Counted from the stretch's first letter, positions 26,258-34,627 are shown. The stretch is DNA of 64,000 nucleotides from Eubacteriales bacterium (GCA_030532065.1 JAUNLW010000001.1:430132-494131), one strand, 5' to 3'. The notes: generated by a model not told the origin, from the sequence alone. Program-made: numbers and translations.

Positions 26258-26884
26258 TTAGATTGAATCATTAAGGCACAGTTCAAATACTTCTTCCCAA
26301 ACATCTCTGGGCTGCGCTCCGCTCAAAACATATTTACCGTTCACTATGAAGCCTGGAACATTACCATTCAATCCAACGAGATCATTAGTTTTAGCATTCT
26401 CTATTAGCTTATGTTCCCAAATGGGCTCTGTTAGTGCTTTATCTAAGCTTATTGGAGGTAATCCTACTTGCAATATAGCTTGAAGGATTACGTTTGGATC
26501 ACTTATATTTTGCCCTTTGAACATATATAAGTCCCATATCTGATTAAGAAAAGCTTCTCCTTTACCTTTGCTTAGAGCATATTCAGCTACGCGCAAAGCG
26601 CTGTGTGTATTTGAAAAGATGTCTTTTTCAAAGAAATGAATACCATAGGGCTGACCTATGGTATTCAATACATCGTAAAATTGTTTTGGATCTTCTAAAT
26701 GCCAGCTCATAGGCATTCCGTGTATGGGAGCATCTGGATGTATTTCCATGAATAGATAATCTAGCTGAAAATCATACTTATCCCTTAGTGAATCAAGCAT
26801 ATATTTGCCCAAACAACACCATTCACAGATGATATCTAGCAGCATGACCACATGTATTTTTTTCTCTTCAACCCGAGTATCCAT
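26258..26884 (-). CDS. DsbA/FrnE-like thiol oxidoreductase
   Basis: This 208-residue protein has the thioredoxin-like fold with helical insert found in FrnE and 2-hydroxychromene-2-carboxylate isomerase relatives. The active site is CEWC (Cys20 and Cys23, followed by another Cys24), and the cis-Pro loop and end are VPGFIVNGKYVLSGAQ. No signal peptide is present, so it is cytoplasmic, as for FrnE-type proteins. It could handle a thiol or disulfide intermediate, or supply reducing equivalents to the nearby selenoprotein; this is inference. The ATG at 26884 (after AGGGG) is preferred to GTG at 26890. It starts eight bases after the permease stop and is co-transcribed with it. Confidence 0.85.
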   Translation of the reverse strand: MDTRVEEKKIHVVMLLDIICEWCCLGKYMLDSLRDKYDFQLDYLFMEIHPDAPIHGMPMSWHLEDPKQFYDVLNTIGQPYGIHFFEKDIFSNTHSALRVAEYALSKGKGEAFLNQIWDLYMFKGQNISDPNVILQAILQVGLPPISLDKALTEPIWEHKLIENAKTNDLVGLNGNVPGFIVNGKYVLSGAQPRDVWEEVFELCLNDSI

Positions 26885-26892
26885 AAACACCC

Positions 26893-28611
26893 CTAACTTA
26901 GTAATTCTGGCATTGGATCTATTCCCAAATATATGAAAAGACCTACTAGCAAGGATACTATTAAACTATACATGAGACAGGGGACAATATTTATTCGAAT
27001 TAGCTTACCTTCATTGCCATTTGTACCTGTTGTGGCACAAACAGAAACTATATTATTTACGCAGATCATATTGCCGATACATCCTCCCATCGACTGTAAT
27101 GCAACAATGAAGACAGGAGAAGTTCCTATTAGAGTAGCTGTTTCAAACTGGAGAGAGGCGAACAGTGTGTTAGATACCGTACATGATCCAGACATAAAAG
27201 AACCTAGGACACCTAACAAAGGTGCTACTAAGAAGTAACCTTTGGGGAATAATTTAGCTAAAGCTCTAGCCATTACATAAAGCATACTGCTGTTAGTGAA
27301 ATTGAAATCTCCACCAAAACTATCTGCCGCAACTATACTACCTATAGCCGCGTTACTGGTATAGCGGTACATATTGACCATGGCTACACCAAATAACAGC
27401 GCGACCGCTGCACCTGAAACTTGTTTAAAAGATTCTCTGATTGCAGCTTTAGCGTCATCTCTACGCATATGATGGATAAAAATGGTTAGCAAAGCTATGG
27501 GAATAAAAGGCATAATTCCCGCATTGTACAGAAACTTAAAATCCCAGTTAACTCCCTGTACTCCTAAAATGTCGTGAATTTTAATAGTTAGCTTATCTGC
27601 CGTAAAAAATGTTTTTAATCCGAATAAATTAAGCCGGCTAGCAACCAGCATTAGACTAATGATTATATAAGGCATCCAAGCGAGGATAGGCTTCATATTA
27701 GTATCTTTGACCGAGGAAACTACAGTAGTGGATTGCCAGGATGGATGCCCCCAATCTTGATGTCCTTCAAATGTCCAAACTTTTTTCGGCATCATGAAAC
27801 CTTTTTTTGCGGCAAAAATAAGAATAGGGAGCGCGCCCAAGAACGACACCATCGAAACCAGTTCTGGTGCAGAAGTCAGAGCCAATAATATATACAACGT
27901 ACCAACAACCGCTGCCGTGAGGAGACAAAATGGAATGGCTGGAAGTGCGTCTTTGAAGGAATGGTTCTTGCCAAAAACTTTTACCAGCACAAAAACTCCG
28001 GCCATAATAATAAAAATTCCGCCAATCATATGTGGGATACAAACCCATTTCGTCAATTCAGAAGTAAACTCTGCTGGATCACCACCACGCAAAATAACAG
28101 CATCTGAGACAACACGAGAAGCAGTCAATAAAGGAACACCTACAGGTCCTGGATTAACAGGAGTGGAATTATAAATTAGGCAAACTGAAGCGGCTGCTAA
28201 CGGAGGAAACCCTAAACTGATTAAGATAGGTGCAGCAAGTGCGGCAGGTGTACCAAAGCCGGCAGACCCCTCAATAAATCCTGCGAAAACGAAACCAATT
28301 AAAATTGCTTGAATTCTAGCATCTTCAGTTATACCGGAAAACATTTTATTAATTGAGGCCATTGCGCCTGATTGCTTTAAAATGTTCATCAGTAATATAG
28401 CGCCAAAAATGATAGCGATTGTTTCAAAAGCTCCAAGAAACCCGGAGATTGTACGCGCTGAAATTTCGTGCGCGGACATTTTCCAAATAAAGCCTGCGGT
28501 TAGACATGCTACTAGCCAAGATAGAATTAATGATTTTTTTGCAGGCCAATTAAAGAAAACCATTAAAACTACAGTAAGTAGAATCGGAACTGAAGCTATT
28601 AAAGCATACAC
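26893..28611 (-). CDS. LctP-family (L-lactate/2-hydroxyacid type) permease
   Basis: This 572-residue membrane protein has about 13-14 hydrophobic helices. The family signature [20 protein letters not shown] is in helix region 110-130, and a second conserved part is [21 protein letters not shown]. LctP proteins take up lactate, glycolate and other small 2-hydroxy acids with protons. Here no lactate dehydrogenase or lactate-use genes are adjacent, so the cargo may be a different small acid. The start is GTG at 28611 with GAGGGGG nine bases upstream. It heads the minus-strand arm of the island, diverging from the TetR gene. Confidence 0.92.
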   Translation of the reverse strand: MYALIASVPILLTVVLMVFFNWPAKKSLILSWLVACLTAGFIWKMSAHEISARTISGFLGAFETIAIIFGAILLMNILKQSGAMASINKMFSGITEDARIQAILIGFVFAGFIEGSAGFGTPAALAAPILISLGFPPLAAASVCLIYNSTPVNPGPVGVPLLTASRVVSDAVILRGGDPAEFTSELTKWVCIPHMIGGIFIIMAGVFVLVKVFGKNHSFKDALPAIPFCLLTAAVVGTLYILLALTSAPELVSMVSFLGALPILIFAAKKGFMMPKKVWTFEGHQDWGHPSWQSTTVVSSVKDTNMKPILAWMPYIIISLMLVASRLNLFGLKTFFTADKLTIKIHDILGVQGVNWDFKFLYNAGIMPFIPIALLTIFIHHMRRDDAKAAIRESFKQVSGAAVALLFGVAMVNMYRYTSNAAIGSIVAADSFGGDFNFTNSSMLYVMARALAKLFPKGYFLVAPLLGVLGSFMSGSCTVSNTLFASLQFETATLIGTSPVFIVALQSMGGCIGNMICVNNIVSVCATTGTNGNEGKLIRINIVPCLMYSLIVSLLVGLFIYLGIDPMPELLS

Positions 28612-28796
28612 AATACAATTACCCCCTCACATTTACGAGTATCATCCTCAAAAATCAGATGCATTACTGCACTTGGCGGTATGGTAGGCAATTTTTGTTG
28701 AAACAAGCATTGTCAGATTTAGGCAAGTGTCTATATTTACGTTAGATTTAATAATTTTTCTCTGTAAAGTGTTTAATTTTTGTGCATAAAAATTTT

Positions 28797-28851
28797 TTGC
28801 GCAAGTTTTGCAAAACTAATTCTCTAAATCCTCAAGCGTTTCCTTTATAAT
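28797..28851. promoter_or_regulatory. Divergent control region with palindromes and TATAAT box
   Basis: The 297-base gap between the permease and TetR genes is very AT-rich. Two adjacent palindromes, TTGCGCAA (28797-28804) and GTTTTGCAAAAC (28805-28816), lie 30 bases before a plus-strand TATAAT (28846-28851), which itself is 58 bases from the TetR start. The -35 is weak. The palindromes are good candidates for the operator of the adjacent TetR protein. Confidence 0.45.
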
Positions 28852-28908
28852 AGTAACCAAAGTGAAAGTTCGGACGCTTAAATGATTCGTAAAGTAAAGG
28901 GGGTCTTG

Positions 28909-29535
28909 ATGCCTATTAATAAAGTAACCAAAGGCGCTATTTCCTCAGCAATAGAAGAACTTCTATTGACTTGTTCTTTTACTAAAGTTACAGTCAAAGA
29001 CATTGCCGACACCTGCGGTATCAGCAGAAATACTTTTTATTATCATTTCCAGGATAAGTATGAGCTGATGGATTGGATCTTTATGGAAGATTTAGCGGAA
29101 AATGTAAAAAATTATGATGACCCAGATAAACTGGCTGATACTTTTCTTGCCATATGCAGGTTTATGCTTAAGAGGAGAAACCTGTATTATCCATTTTTAC
29201 AGTATAATGGTCAAAATTCTTTGCAAGAAAGATTGACAGAATTCTATTACGAACTTTGGCTTTTGAAAATAAATATGCAATACGCTAATTCTGGATTGAA
29301 ACTACGTGACAATGAATTAGAAGTCTATGCCAGGATGAATGCGCATGCTTTAGTGGGATTAATTTGTGATTGGGTCAACAATGGGATGCGTAATGATTAT
29401 ACGCAGTATCTGGATGAAGTTTACTCCATTATTTATTTACAAGGTGAACTGCACTCAGCAATGTTAGAATGTCGCTTGAACATGAAAGAGAAATCGCCTC
29501 AATCAAATACATTGAATGGAGCAGAAGTTTCCTAA
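28909..29535 (+). CDS. TetR/AcrR-family transcriptional regulator of the reductase island
   Basis: This 208-residue protein has an N-terminal TetR helix-turn-helix (FTKVTVKDIADTCGISRNTFYYHFQDKYEL, residues about 23-52, shown in part by DIADTCGISRNTFYYHF). The C-terminal half is all-helical and resembles the DhaS/TetR_C-type ligand domain. The ATG at 28909 sits six bases after AGGGGG and is preferred to ATG at 28882. Its stop overlaps the ATG of the next gene by one base (TAATG), so regulator and reductase subunit are translationally coupled. It probably controls both island arms. Confidence 0.88.
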   Translation: MPINKVTKGAISSAIEELLLTCSFTKVTVKDIADTCGISRNTFYYHFQDKYELMDWIFMEDLAENVKNYDDPDKLADTFLAICRFMLKRRNLYYPFLQYNGQNSLQERLTEFYYELWLLKINMQYANSGLKLRDNELEVYARMNAHALVGLICDWVNNGMRNDYTQYLDEVYSIIYLQGELHSAMLECRLNMKEKSPQSNTLNGAEVS

Positions 29536-30350
29536 TGAAGCCACTACCTGTTTACTCAAGAGATACTGATTCTTCCGATGAAGATTACAAACCTCCCGTA
29601 CCTTTAATAAATTATGGTATACCTGCCCCCAAACGTTGCGTGTCCATGCTGTTGGCAAAGTACAAGTGTGAAAACTATCATACAGAAGTTGATATGTATG
29701 CACCTGTACAAATGGATAGCCCTGTATTAAAAGTTCCTTTATCTGAGGCCAGAATCATTATGATAACAGACGGTGGATTAGTACCGGTTGGTAATCCAGA
29801 TCGTATTCCACCAACCAATGCAAACAGTTTTGGTATTTACTCTTTTGGTAGATGTAAATCGCTGGAGAGCGGAAATTACGAAGTCTCCCACCAAGGCTAC
29901 TGTCATAACGAGATTGACTTCAATCCTAATCGTCTTTTGCCGGTAGATATTTTATCCTTTTTGACCGATAAAGGCGTAATTGGCGAACTATACCCTTACT
30001 TTGTAAGTACTACCGGTGTAATGGTTCCTTGTGAAAATGCTAAATCTTTGGGAAGCCGCATTGCGGACTTTGTGAAAAAAAGACCTATAGATGCAGCAAT
30101 TATAGTTTCTACTTGTGCTACAAGTACCAGATGTGGATCTTATATTGGAATTGCTCTGGAAAACAAGGATATACCAGCCGTACAAATTACTAATTTAACT
30201 GATATTGCAAAAAGCACAGGGATGCATCGCGTGATTTCAGGTGACAGTGTTGATTGTCCAATTGGCAATAGTAAAATGTCCTCTGAGATTGAGTGGCATT
30301 TTCGACAAAATATTGTTTTAAACGCGCTGAATACTTTGACGCATATTTAA
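29535..30350 (+). CDS. Short GrdB-like protein with Cys in place of selenocysteine
   Basis: The 271 residues are homologous to the C-terminal 60% of GrdB-type selenoproteins and to the selenoprotein encoded 1.5 kb downstream. Matching blocks include ITDGGLVPVGNPD, NYEVSHQGY, FVSTTGVMVP and the active-site region VSTCATSTRCG. At the selenocysteine position it has Cys194 (TGT, 30114-30116). The N-terminal domain of GrdB (about 165 residues) is absent, and there is no stop or frameshift suggesting recent decay. In length it is close to PrdB of D-proline reductase. It could be a partner subunit, a selenium-independent version, or a redox relay. It overlaps the TetR gene by one base. Confidence 0.82.
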   Translation: MKPLPVYSRDTDSSDEDYKPPVPLINYGIPAPKRCVSMLLAKYKCENYHTEVDMYAPVQMDSPVLKVPLSEARIIMITDGGLVPVGNPDRIPPTNANSFGIYSFGRCKSLESGNYEVSHQGYCHNEIDFNPNRLLPVDILSFLTDKGVIGELYPYFVSTTGVMVPCENAKSLGSRIADFVKKRPIDAAIIVSTCATSTRCGSYIGIALENKDIPAVQITNLTDIAKSTGMHRVISGDSVDCPIGNSKMSSEIEWHFRQNIVLNALNTLTHI

Positions 30351-30543
30351 TGTAGTTTTCACACGCATTTAAACAAAATACAGTCTAGTAATTTTGGGCA
30401 ATTTAAATAATTGTCAAAAATCTAAACAGGTAACTTCATTGAGAATTGTGTGCTTTTTATTATGACTGATAATCAAATTGACAGTAATTTACGTCATTTG
30501 GCGGAAATCACAGTAGAAAGAGTATAAGAAGGAGGCTTGTCTA

Positions 30544-31821
30544 ATGAGCAAAAGATTGCAAATTGACTATATCCATATCTACGATGTGCAATTTGGTGAT
30601 GTGACTTCACTTGAAAACGGAGTTCTCACCATTAATAAAGAAGAACTACTAAGCATGGTTGAGAGTGAGCTGTTTGCCGATCTTGATATCAAAATCGCCT
30701 GCCCTGGAGACAGTTGCCGCATCTTAGGTATTCATGACGTTATGCAGCCAAGATGCAAAGCTGATGCTCCAGAAACTAGTTATCCTGGTATTTGGGGTAA
30801 ATTAGCCCCTATGGGAGAAGGTCGCACAGTTGCTCTCAAGGGTGTGGTTGTGTCTGATATTTACTATGCTAAGTGTAATATCAAATACTACTTGGATATG
30901 GGTGGAGAATGCGCGAAATACAGCAATTTTTCCCGACATTTTCATGTGGTTTTGGATGCTAAACCAGCACCGGGCATAAGTGATCTTAGCTACGCTGAAG
31001 CCCTAAAAAACGCATCTTTAACCATAAATGTTTTCCTGGCCAAGTTAGGCTTGGATCAAAAGCCCGATGACACAAAGGTTTATGAATTAGGACCAGTTGG
31101 CCCGGGACCTGATGGCAAGCCTTTGCCAAAAGTTGCTTATCATGTAGTACATATGGCTTCTCATGATACCTGGAATTTTTTGCTTTACGGACAAAGCGCT
31201 TTGAATTTCTTGCCAATAATAGTACAGCCTACTGAGATACTGGATGGTGCCATGATTTGGCGATATTGGGAACCAAACTATTTCCTCCAAGAAGAAGTGT
31301 ATATCAAGGAGCTAATGGATAGACACGGCAAGGATCTCGAATTTGTGGGAGTAGTTTTCTCAAATAATGTAATGAAAATCGATGGTAAAGATGCTATGGG
31401 CATGATGGCAGCTACGCTTTGCAAAGAAACTCTCAAGGCGGATTGCGTTATTGTCAACAAGTCAGGAATGGGTCACTGCCAGCTGGATCAAGCTCTTGCT
31501 TACAATTGGGAAGAGAGCATGGGAATGAAATGTGTTATGAATCTTAGCGCCGTTTCAAATGATAAGCCAGGAGATATGTTGGTTATATCTGATCCCAAAA
31601 TTGATGCTGTAATCAATAGTGGACGCAACTATGATCTGAATCATCCTAAGGTTGAGAGAGTAATAGGTGAAGATAGTAATGTACCCTCCTTAATGGGAGT
31701 CGATGTTAGAGGACCATTCACTCATACTACCAATTTTGCCTATCAAGGAATCTGGTCTCAACTTGGAGATTGCTATGTTACCACAGACGCGGATCTTCCA
31801 TTCAAAAAAGAAACGAGGTAG
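30544..31821 (+). CDS. GrdE/GrdG/GrdI-like reductase component B subunit lacking the pyruvoyl-forming Cys
   Basis: This 425-residue protein is collinear with the GrdE-type proprotein of glycine/sarcosine/betaine reductase component B. Recognisable parts are ACPGDSCRILGIHDVMQPRC (52-71), GRTVALKGVVV (93-103), PTEILDGA (229-236) and RHGKDLEFVGVVFSNN (260-275). In GrdE the chain is cut near residue 242 and a Cys becomes the substrate-binding pyruvoyl group. Here there is no Cys from 124 to 292, and no Cys, Ser or Thr between Thr230 and Ser273; position 242 is Trp. It should therefore remain one uncleaved chain without pyruvate. A strong AAGGAGG precedes the ATG. The selenoprotein gene follows after five bases. 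Confidence 0.85.
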   Translation: MSKRLQIDYIHIYDVQFGDVTSLENGVLTINKEELLSMVESELFADLDIKIACPGDSCRILGIHDVMQPRCKADAPETSYPGIWGKLAPMGEGRTVALKGVVVSDIYYAKCNIKYYLDMGGECAKYSNFSRHFHVVLDAKPAPGISDLSYAEALKNASLTINVFLAKLGLDQKPDDTKVYELGPVGPGPDGKPLPKVAYHVVHMASHDTWNFLLYGQSALNFLPIIVQPTEILDGAMIWRYWEPNYFLQEEVYIKELMDRHGKDLEFVGVVFSNNVMKIDGKDAMGMMAATLCKETLKADCVIVNKSGMGHCQLDQALAYNWEESMGMKCVMNLSAVSNDKPGDMLVISDPKIDAVINSGRNYDLNHPKVERVIGEDSNVPSLMGVDVRGPFTHTTNFAYQGIWSQLGDCYVTTDADLPFKKETR

Positions 31822-31826
31822 ACACA

Positions 31827-33146
31827 ATGGCCAATAAGTTAAAAGTCGTTCATTATATTAACCAGTTTTTTGCAGGCATGGGCGGTGAAGATACGGCTAG
31901 TGTTGGTGTATCTGTGCGTGAAGGTGCGGTTGGCCCAGGTTTAGCGTTACAGAAAGCCTTGGGAGATGAATATAGAATAGTTGCTACTATCGTATGCGGA
32001 GATAATACGATTGCCGAAGACACGGATCGTGTTCTAGAAGAGTTTGGAAAAATAATCAAGAAATATGATCCAGATCTATTTGTCGCTGGTCCTGGATTCA
32101 ATGCTGGACGCTATGGCATAGGTTGTGGAGCTTCAGTCGCTTATGTAACTGAGCAATTGAAAATTCCTGCTGTTACCGGCTTATATGCTGAAAACCCTGG
32201 TACGGATTTATATAAAGATCGTGGCTATATCCTGCAAACAAAAAATAACGCTGCCAGTATGGGCAAGTTTATTCCTGTTTTAGCAAAATTTGCTGATCGT
32301 TTGGTAAAAGGGGAACATATTGGTGATGGTAAGCAGGAAGGCTATCATGGTTCAGGCAAAGCTCCTGAAATCGATTTCAGTATTCCTGCCAGTAAACGTG
32401 GAGTAGATATGCTCCTTAAAAAATACCAAGGCAAAGACTTCTCTACGGAAGTAATTATGCCAAATCACGAAGAAATTCCGGTTCCGGTATTGAACAAGCC
32501 GTTAAGTGAATGTACGATAGCTTTCGTAACAGATGGAGGTTTAGTACCAAAAGGAAATCCCGATAATATGGTTCCTACAAATTCCAAAGAATTTAACCGC
32601 TATAGTATCGGAACAGGTGATGGTCTCAAAGCTGATGATTACGAAGTAAGCCATCAAGGTTACAATAATACCTTCGTACTGGAGGATCCTAACCGGCTTG
32701 TGCCTATTGACGCGGCAATCGCGTTGAAGAAAAAAGGTGAGATTGGCAATCTCTTAGATCATTACTACACCACTGCAGGCGTTATGACACCTATGGAAAA
32801 AGGTAAGCAGTTTGGTTCTGATATTGCGCAAGACTTAAAAGATCACAATGTAGATGCTGTCATTTTGACAAGTACCTGAGGTACCTCCTCTCGCTGCGGC
32901 GCAGTGATGACTAAGGAAATAGAACGAGCAGGTATTCCAGTTGTTCACGTCACTAATCTTACAGAGATTTCTAAAGGTATAGGAAGCCATAGAATTTTAC
33001 GCGGTAACAGCGTACTCCATGTTTTCGGCAATCCTGGGTTGCCACATGAACAGGAAGAAAAGTATCGAGAAAACCATTTAGCAAAAGCTCTAAATATGTT
33101 GGAAGTAAAACCAGAAGCAGGTCAAAACAGCATTGTCGAAGATTAA
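31827..33146 (+). CDS. GrdB-like selenoprotein (UGA at 32877-32879 read as selenocysteine 351)
   Basis: Read through one in-frame TGA, this is a 439-residue protein of the GrdB family, the selenoprotein subunit that reductively cleaves substrate in glycine-type reductases. The N-terminus (KVVHYINQFFAGMGGED, VREGAVGPG, AGPGFNAGRYG, IPAVTGLYAENPG) is typical. The codon in question lies in LTST-U-GTSSRCGA, where the family has selenocysteine at about residue 350. Homology continues after it (IERAGIPVVHVTNLTEIS), and a hairpin follows at SECIS distance. The usual UxxCxxC motif is here UxxSxxC. The start at 31827 follows GAGG by eight bases. Standard gene callers will truncate or split this gene. 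Confidence 0.92.
32880..32907 (+). promoter_or_regulatory. SECIS-like element for selenocysteine insertion
   Basis: Directly after the UGA, bases 32891-32897 (TCGCTGC) pair with 32901-32907 (GCAGTGA) through seven base pairs including one G-U, leaving a GGC loop 19-21 bases after the UGA. Bacterial SECIS hairpins bound by SelB have a G-bearing apical loop at about this distance. Confidence 0.6.
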
Positions 33147-33210
33147 CGGCCTCAGGCTTGATACCTTTTTCTCAAAAGTTGTTTAAAAGTCTCAAAACTG
33201 GCTCAAGCTC

Positions 33211-33239
33211 TTGACTTTAAGACCTGTCCCGGTTAGACT
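33211..33239 (+). promoter_or_regulatory. Promoter of the rplS operon
   Basis: TTGACT (33211-33216), 17-base spacer, TAGACT (33234-33239). It starts 65 bases after the island's last stop codon, so rplS is expressed on its own rather than from the trmD operon. Confidence 0.65.
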
Positions 33240-33249
33240 TTGAAAGTTA

Positions 33250-33289
33250 TTAGGGGTGGTCCGCTGCAATTGCGTGCAAGAACACCTAA
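33250..33289 (+). ncRNA. Candidate ribosomal protein L19 leader structure
   Basis: TTAGGGGTG (33250-33258) pairs with CACCTAA (33283-33289) if two G bases bulge out, and CGC/GCG forms an inner hairpin. The structure begins just after the predicted transcription start and ends 11 bases before the rplS ribosome binding site region. Autoregulatory L19 leaders are known upstream of rplS in low-GC Gram-positives; a match to that family has not been tested. Confidence 0.4.
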
Positions 33290-33310
33290 GCAGAGAGGAG
33301 GATACGCAAT

Positions 33311-33670
33311 ATGGACTTAATCGAAGCTGTAGAACGAGAATATTTGCGCGACAGCTATGACCAGGTTGAGATCGGTGACTACGTTAAAGTACACCTGCAG
33401 ATCCGCGAAGGTCAACGCGTTCGTATTCAGGTTTTTGAGGGTACCGTTATTGCTCGCAAAGGATCTGGCCTCAGCGAAACCATTACGGTTCGTCGCCTGT
33501 CCTATGGTGTTGGCGTAGAACGTGTATTACCTGTCCATTCCCCCCGTATCGATAGGATCGAGATCGTACGTAAGGGTGACGTAAGGCGCGCTAAGCTTTA
33601 CTATATCCGCGATCGTGTGGGAAAGAAGGCAAGAGTCAAGGAAAAGCTCAATGTGAGCAAAGAAGACTAA
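33311..33670 (+). CDS. rplS: Ribosomal protein bL19
   Basis: This 119-residue large-subunit protein lies at the 30S-50S interface. Conserved segments are [39 protein letters not shown] and the C-terminal [12 protein letters not shown] strong GAGAGGAGG precedes the ATG. It normally follows trmD directly; here the accessory island separates them. A hairpin terminator follows. Confidence 0.97.
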   Translation: MDLIEAVEREYLRDSYDQVEIGDYVKVHLQIREGQRVRIQVFEGTVIARKGSGLSETITVRRLSYGVGVERVLPVHSPRIDRIEIVRKGDVRRAKLYYIRDRVGKKARVKEKLNVSKED

Positions 33671-33679
33671 GCAAGATCA

Positions 33680-33708
33680 AGAGGAGAGCCCCAGGGTTCT
33701 CCTCTTTA
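33680..33708 (+). terminator. Terminator or attenuator between rplS and rbgA
   Basis: AGAGGAGA (33680-33687) pairs with TCTCCTCT (33698-33705), and the stem continues inward with GCC/GGT-type pairs. Only a short T-run (TTTACT) follows, so termination may be partial and allow read-through into rbgA. Confidence 0.65.
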
Positions 33709-33724
33709 CTATGGAGCGATATTT

Positions 33725-34627
33725 ATGGCAGAAGTACAGTGGTTTCCCGGCCATATGGCCAAGACAATACGTGAACTGGGAGAGACGATTAAAGTTTGTG
33801 ACCTGGTTCTGGAACTTTGTGATGCCAGAATCCCCCGCTCCAGCCGTAATCCCATCTTGGATGAGTTGGCGCAGGGCAAGCTACGTCTTCTAGTGCTTAA
33901 CAAGGCGGATCTGGCTGATCCTAAAGCCACTGAGGCCTGGCTCGAACACTTCGAGCAAGAAGGCATGCAAGCTATGGCTATCAATGCTTTAAAAGCAAAT
34001 GATGTTCGTAAGCTGCAACTGCAAATCAAAAAGATGAGCGCGCCAATCAAGGCGAGGGCAGAAGCGCGTGGTCGGCGCAGCCGTCCTATCCGAATCTTAA
34101 TCTGTGGTGTGCCTAATGTAGGCAAATCCAGCCTGATCAACAGTCTTATTGGCCGCAAAAAAGCGGCTACGGCCAATAAGCCGGGTGTAACCCGCAACTT
34201 ACAATGGTTAAAGCTGGGTACCGAATTACAGCTGCTTGACAGCCCAGGTTTACTCTGGCCAAAACTTGAAACCAAAGAAGAACAAATAGCGTTGGGGGCT
34301 GTGGCGGCGGTTAAAGATGACATTCTGCCGCGCGAAGAGCTGGCCGGTGATCTCTTGCTTCTTCTTTTAGAGTACTATAGCTTCATTTTAGGGCCTCAGC
34401 TGGAATTGGATGAAGATGATCTGGCGTCTATTTTTGAACAAGCAAGCAGGGAAGAAGCAGCTCATAGGGCGCTTTATCTGGTAGCCAAGTCTTTTAAGCT
34501 TGTACGGCAAGGTGGCGAGCCTGATCTTCAACGAGCTAGTCAATTTGTGCTCAAACAATTCAGAGCTGCTACTTGGGGAAAATTTAGCTTGGAATTCCCG
34601 GAAGACAAGGAGTTAGATCTTGCCTAA
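33725..34627 (+). CDS. rbgA: Ribosome biogenesis GTPase RbgA (YlqF)
   Basis: This 300-residue circularly permuted GTPase acts late in 50S assembly. The permuted order is visible: G4 LNKADLAD comes first (about residue 60), then G1 GVPNVGKSSLINSLIG (about 128), and G3 DSPGLLWPK. The N-terminal EVQWFPGHMAKT is typical of YlqF. GGAG lies eight bases before the ATG. The end overlaps the next gene. Confidence 0.96.
   Translation: MAEVQWFPGHMAKTIRELGETIKVCDLVLELCDARIPRSSRNPILDELAQGKLRLLVLNKADLADPKATEAWLEHFEQEGMQAMAINALKANDVRKLQLQIKKMSAPIKARAEARGRRSRPIRILICGVPNVGKSSLINSLIGRKKAATANKPGVTRNLQWLKLGTELQLLDSPGLLWPKLETKEEQIALGAVAAVKDDILPREELAGDLLLLLLEYYSFILGPQLELDEDDLASIFEQASREEAAHRALYLVAKSFKLVRQGGEPDLQRASQFVLKQFRAATWGKFSLEFPEDKELDLA

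Noticed and set aside
31827-33146. A pseudogene or two separate genes split by the TGA at 32877
   Set aside because: The TGA is exactly at the family's selenocysteine position, homology continues in frame to 33146, and a SECIS-like hairpin follows. The second piece has no ribosome binding site at its first ATG.
25192-33146. A canonical glycine, sarcosine or betaine reductase operon
   Set aside because: No grdA, grdC, grdD or thioredoxin system genes are present, and the GrdE-like protein lacks the pyruvoyl-forming residue.
33147-33210. A rho-independent terminator directly after the selenoprotein gene
   Set aside because: T-runs are present, but only 3-bp stems can be formed before them, so no terminator is supported.
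24297-33310. Transposon or insertion-sequence ends bounding the island
   Set aside because: No transposase fragment, matching terminal inverted repeats or target duplications could be found by reading both edges.
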